This document shows positions 61,945 through 64,000 of a stretch of 64,000 nucleotides of DNA, piece by piece. Under the pieces are notes generated by a model. That model worked only from the letters and a program-made list of their open reading frames with translations. It had not been told where the DNA came from and searched no databases. The translations under genes were made by a program, and so were the position numbers. The DNA comes from DAOVXM01 sp963746255 (lineage in GTDB: Bacteria > Chloroflexota > Anaerolineae > Anaerolineales > UBA4823). Location: the NCBI GenBank assembly GCA_963746255.1, contig CAVVAJ010000009.1, forward strand, positions 434,001 through 498,000, read 5' to 3'. Position 1 is the first letter of the stretch. The number at the start of each line of letters is the position of its first letter.

Positions 61945-62355
61945 ATGGACGAACCAAAACTACGTGTTTTGATCGCCAAACCCGGCTTAGACGGGCATGA
62001 CCGCGGGGCGAAAGTCGTCGCCCGCTCACTGCGCGATGCTGGCATGGAAGTGATTTACACCGGACTGCGGCAGACGCCTGAGATGATCGCTGAAGCTGCG
62101 CTGCAGGAAGATGTTGATGTGATCGGTCTGTCGATCCTATCTGGCGCTCATATGGCTTTGGTGCCGCGTATTTTTGAATTGCTGAGCGCGAATCAGCAGG
62201 ACCATGTAAAAGTTTTCATCGGCGGCATTGTCCCGGATGAAGATGTGGATGAACTCTTGGCGTTAGGGGTGAGTGGTGTCTACGGCCCTGGTACCCTAAC
62301 CACAGACATCGTACGTGATATCCGGCAGGCATTTGCCGGGGAACGAACTCGCTAG
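61945..62355 (+). CDS. Methylmalonyl-CoA mutase B12-binding subunit
   Basis: A 136-residue single B12-binding domain. The DxHxxG cobalamin motif is DGHDRG in KPGLDGHDRGAKVVARSL, and the later LSILSGAH and VFIGGIVPD strand ends are typical. It is the separate small (C-terminal domain) subunit found in bacteria and archaea whose large mutase subunit is encoded elsewhere. It converts methylmalonyl-CoA and succinyl-CoA into one another together with that subunit. meaB follows after six bases. A related (ethylmalonyl- or isobutyryl-CoA) mutase cannot be excluded from this domain alone. Confidence 0.9.
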   Translation: MDEPKLRVLIAKPGLDGHDRGAKVVARSLRDAGMEVIYTGLRQTPEMIAEAALQEDVDVIGLSILSGAHMALVPRIFELLSANQQDHVKVFIGGIVPDEDVDELLALGVSGVYGPGTLTTDIVRDIRQAFAGERTR

Positions 62356-62361
62356 CTTTCT

Positions 62362-63396
62362 ATGAGTGCAGTAGAATCGCTTCTCAACGGAAACCGGCTG
62401 GCACTTGCCCGCACCCTGACTCAGATTGAAAATAATACCCCAGAAGGACGCCGTGTGCTTGATGAACTCTTCCAGCACACCGGTCAAGCTCACCTAGTGG
62501 GGGTGACGGGGGCACCCGGGACTGGGAAATCCTCCCTAGTAAATCAGCTTGCGCGTGTTTACCGTAATCCGCCGGATGGTTCAAAACCCCGGCGGGTTGC
62601 TGTTGTGGCAGTTGACCCATCCAGTCCGTTTACCGGCGGGGCGATCCTCGGTGACCGTGTCCGTATGCGTGACTTGTCGGGTGACCCAGGCGTATTCATC
62701 CGTTCAATGGCATCGCGCGGCTCGCTGGGCGGTTTAGCGGTTGCTACCTCAGGAATCGTACAGGCGCTCGATGCAGCTGGTTTCGAGTTGGTGATGATTG
62801 AAACTGTGGGTGCTGGTCAAGCAGAGGTTGATATCGCCCGGTTGGCTCACACCACCGTGGTGGTAGAAGCACCGGGACTGGGGGATGATATCCAAGCGAT
62901 AAAAGCAGGTATCCTGGAGATCGCGGATATCCTGGTGATCAATAAGGCTGACCGGTCCGGTGTTGAGAACGCTGAACGAGCGCTAAAATCTATGCTGCAG
63001 CTGGCAGACCCTGTCGAGCATGTTTTTCGAAACCAGGCTGCTCGCCACCAGCTTTTTCCCGAGCAGCAACCCGCAGTATCAGCAGATGCTGGTGAAGAAC
63101 GCATTTGGGAGATACCGCTCATCCGCACAATTGCGACAACAGGTGAGGGTGTAGATAAGTTGGGGTTATTGATCGACCAGCATCGCACAATTTTAAAAAG
63201 CGGAGGAGGTTGGTCCCAACGAGAAAAATACCGCCTGCAGTCCGAATTGGACTCATTAATCCAGGCAACCTTGGTCGAGCGCTGGCGGGATTCACTCCCT
63301 GAGGAAAGATATTTTTCAACCTTAGAACAGGTTGTTCGTCGCCAGGTGTCACCTTGGCAGGCGGTGAAATACTTATTGGATGGAGGCGAAGCATGA
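62362..63396 (+). CDS. meaB: Methylmalonyl-CoA mutase-associated GTPase MeaB
   Basis: A 344-residue G3E-family GTPase that protects and reloads the B12-dependent mutase. The P-loop is GVTGAPGTGKSSL, followed by AVDPSSPFTGGAILGDRVRM (a family signature), ETVGAGQAEVDIA, and NKADRSG for guanine recognition. It sits six bases after the B12-binding subunit gene and its stop overlaps the GNAT gene (ATGA), so the three form an operon. The family includes ArgK-named proteins, which were once misassigned. Confidence 0.94.
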   Translation: MSAVESLLNGNRLALARTLTQIENNTPEGRRVLDELFQHTGQAHLVGVTGAPGTGKSSLVNQLARVYRNPPDGSKPRRVAVVAVDPSSPFTGGAILGDRVRMRDLSGDPGVFIRSMASRGSLGGLAVATSGIVQALDAAGFELVMIETVGAGQAEVDIARLAHTTVVVEAPGLGDDIQAIKAGILEIADILVINKADRSGVENAERALKSMLQLADPVEHVFRNQAARHQLFPEQQPAVSADAGEERIWEIPLIRTIATTGEGVDKLGLLIDQHRTILKSGGGWSQREKYRLQSELDSLIQATLVERWRDSLPEERYFSTLEQVVRRQVSPWQAVKYLLDGGEA

Positions 63397-63938
63397 TCTA
63401 TGGCAAGCGACTGCGCTTGAGGGCGCCAGAACGTGAAGATATCCCTAGATTTACGCAGTGGTTAAATGATCCACAAGTGAGGGCCGGCTTGACGGTCTAT
63501 CTGCCATTATCGATCCGCAATGAGGAGCACTGGTTTGAAAATATGCTGGATGCCCCGGCGGCAGAGCAGCCCCTGGTGATTGAAGTTGAGGAAGGGAGCA
63601 CATGGCTGCCTATCGGCAATTGTGGGCTGCACAATATCGACTGGCGAAACCGTTCTGCGGAAGCGGGAATATTTATCGGCGAAGTAAACCGTTGGAACCA
63701 AGGGTATGGAACCGAGGCGATGCAGCTCCTGCTGATGCATGGGTTCGCGACGCTCAACCTCCACCGCATCGCATTGCGGGTGTATGAGAATAACCCGGGA
63801 GCTATCCGGTCTTACGAAAAAGCTGGCTTTACCTTGGAAGGTCGCCAGCGTCAGGCAGAGTTCCAGACTGGTAAATACTGGGATGTTATTTTAATGAGTG
63901 TTTTGCACTCCGAATGGGCTGCCAAGGAAGGTCACTAA
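63393..63938 (+). CDS. GNAT-family N-acetyltransferase
   Basis: A 181-residue protein from ATG 63393 (MIYGKRLRLRAPEREDIPRF). The acetyl-CoA-binding motif A is in NRWNQGYGTEAMQLLL, and the motif B part NPGAIRSYEKAGFTLEGRQRQ is typical of RimJ/RimL-type N-acetyltransferases. The frame is open from 63354 inside meaB, but the ATGA overlap supports 63393. The substrate (amino-terminal, polyamine or other) is unknown. Confidence 0.88.
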   Translation: MIYGKRLRLRAPEREDIPRFTQWLNDPQVRAGLTVYLPLSIRNEEHWFENMLDAPAAEQPLVIEVEEGSTWLPIGNCGLHNIDWRNRSAEAGIFIGEVNRWNQGYGTEAMQLLLMHGFATLNLHRIALRVYENNPGAIRSYEKAGFTLEGRQRQAEFQTGKYWDVILMSVLHSEWAAKEGH

Positions 63939-63957
63939 TATTCGGGAGGAAATGCAT

Positions 63958-64000
63958 ATGCCACCACACCATACTTTCCGTGATGCCAACATCTACGGTG
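63958..64000 (+). CDS. Start of an unidentified gene (cut by the window end)
   Basis: ATG 63958 follows GGGAGGA with seven bases spacing; the first 14 codons are in frame to the edge (MPPHHTFRDANIYG). ATG 63952 is in frame but too close to the ribosome binding site. It lies 19 bases after the GNAT gene in the same operon direction. The fragment is too short to assign. Confidence 0.55.
   Translation, partial: MPPHHTFRDANIYG

Overview
The window reads as a stretch of chromosome from a bacterium of the Chloroflexota, most likely an anaerobic Anaerolineae-type organism. This is an inference from gene content, since no rRNA is present. The hints are a mevalonate-pathway decarboxylase, a DnaB / DnaD-like / DnaC-like replication cluster with a doubled AAA+ loader, several long secreted lipoproteins with beta-propeller domains, many c-type haem proteins, and methylmalonyl-CoA mutase genes. 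No tRNA, rRNA, CRISPR array or prophage was recognised. The one stable RNA gene found is RNase P RNA (rnpB), on the minus strand at 47192-47675.

Layout. 1-2.5 kb: the end of a CcdA-like membrane protein and a membrane-anchored thioredoxin-domain (DUF255) protein. 2.8-6.8 kb: an L-arabinose operon araA-araB-araD. 6.8-7.9 kb: non-coding, with an imperfect tandem repeat of about 85 bp. 7.9-18.5 kb: housekeeping genes (roadblock protein, pyrG, acyltransferase, eno, zinc-ribbon protein, radC, acylphosphatase, secreted metallopeptidase, AEC transporter, HEAT protein, site-2 protease). 18.7-24.9 kb: a frameshifted mevalonate (di)phosphate decarboxylase, a low-complexity charged helical protein, small membrane and DUF1858 proteins, and an aminopeptidase P. 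25-35.7 kb: an envelope and lipid region (propeller lipoprotein, Ntn-type amide hydrolase, wax-ester/DGAT acyltransferase, M23 lipoprotein, YihY protein, and a cation/proton antiporter carrying a C-terminal c-di-AMP-receptor-like domain). 36.6-45.3 kb: a minus-strand multihaem cytochrome cluster (decahaem NapC-like protein, TPR protein, NHL protein, hexahaem and octahaem cytochromes) behind an orphan response regulator. It looks like an electron-export module. 45.3-48.7 kb: mostly non-coding, with rnpB and a decayed 0.9-kb insertion sequence.

48.7-57 kb holds rpsT, argS, a cyclic-2,3-diphosphoglycerate-synthetase-like GTPase, a frameshifted DNA methyltransferase, a fused sugar kinase-nucleotidyltransferase, a winged-helix regulator with a pseudo-receiver, and a bifunctional nuclease. 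57-61 kb is the replication cluster. 61-64 kb holds a compact promoter / leader-peptide / hairpin / terminator unit, then the B12-binding mutase subunit, meaB, a GNAT acetyltransferase and the start of another gene.

Apparent frameshifts are frequent between 18.7 and 53.8 kb: the mevalonate decarboxylase, the octahaem cytochrome, the NHL protein, the transposase, the methyltransferase and two small genes. The large housekeeping genes are intact. Either the accessory genes are decaying or the sequence carries residual indel errors. Each site is listed separately so it can be checked against reads.
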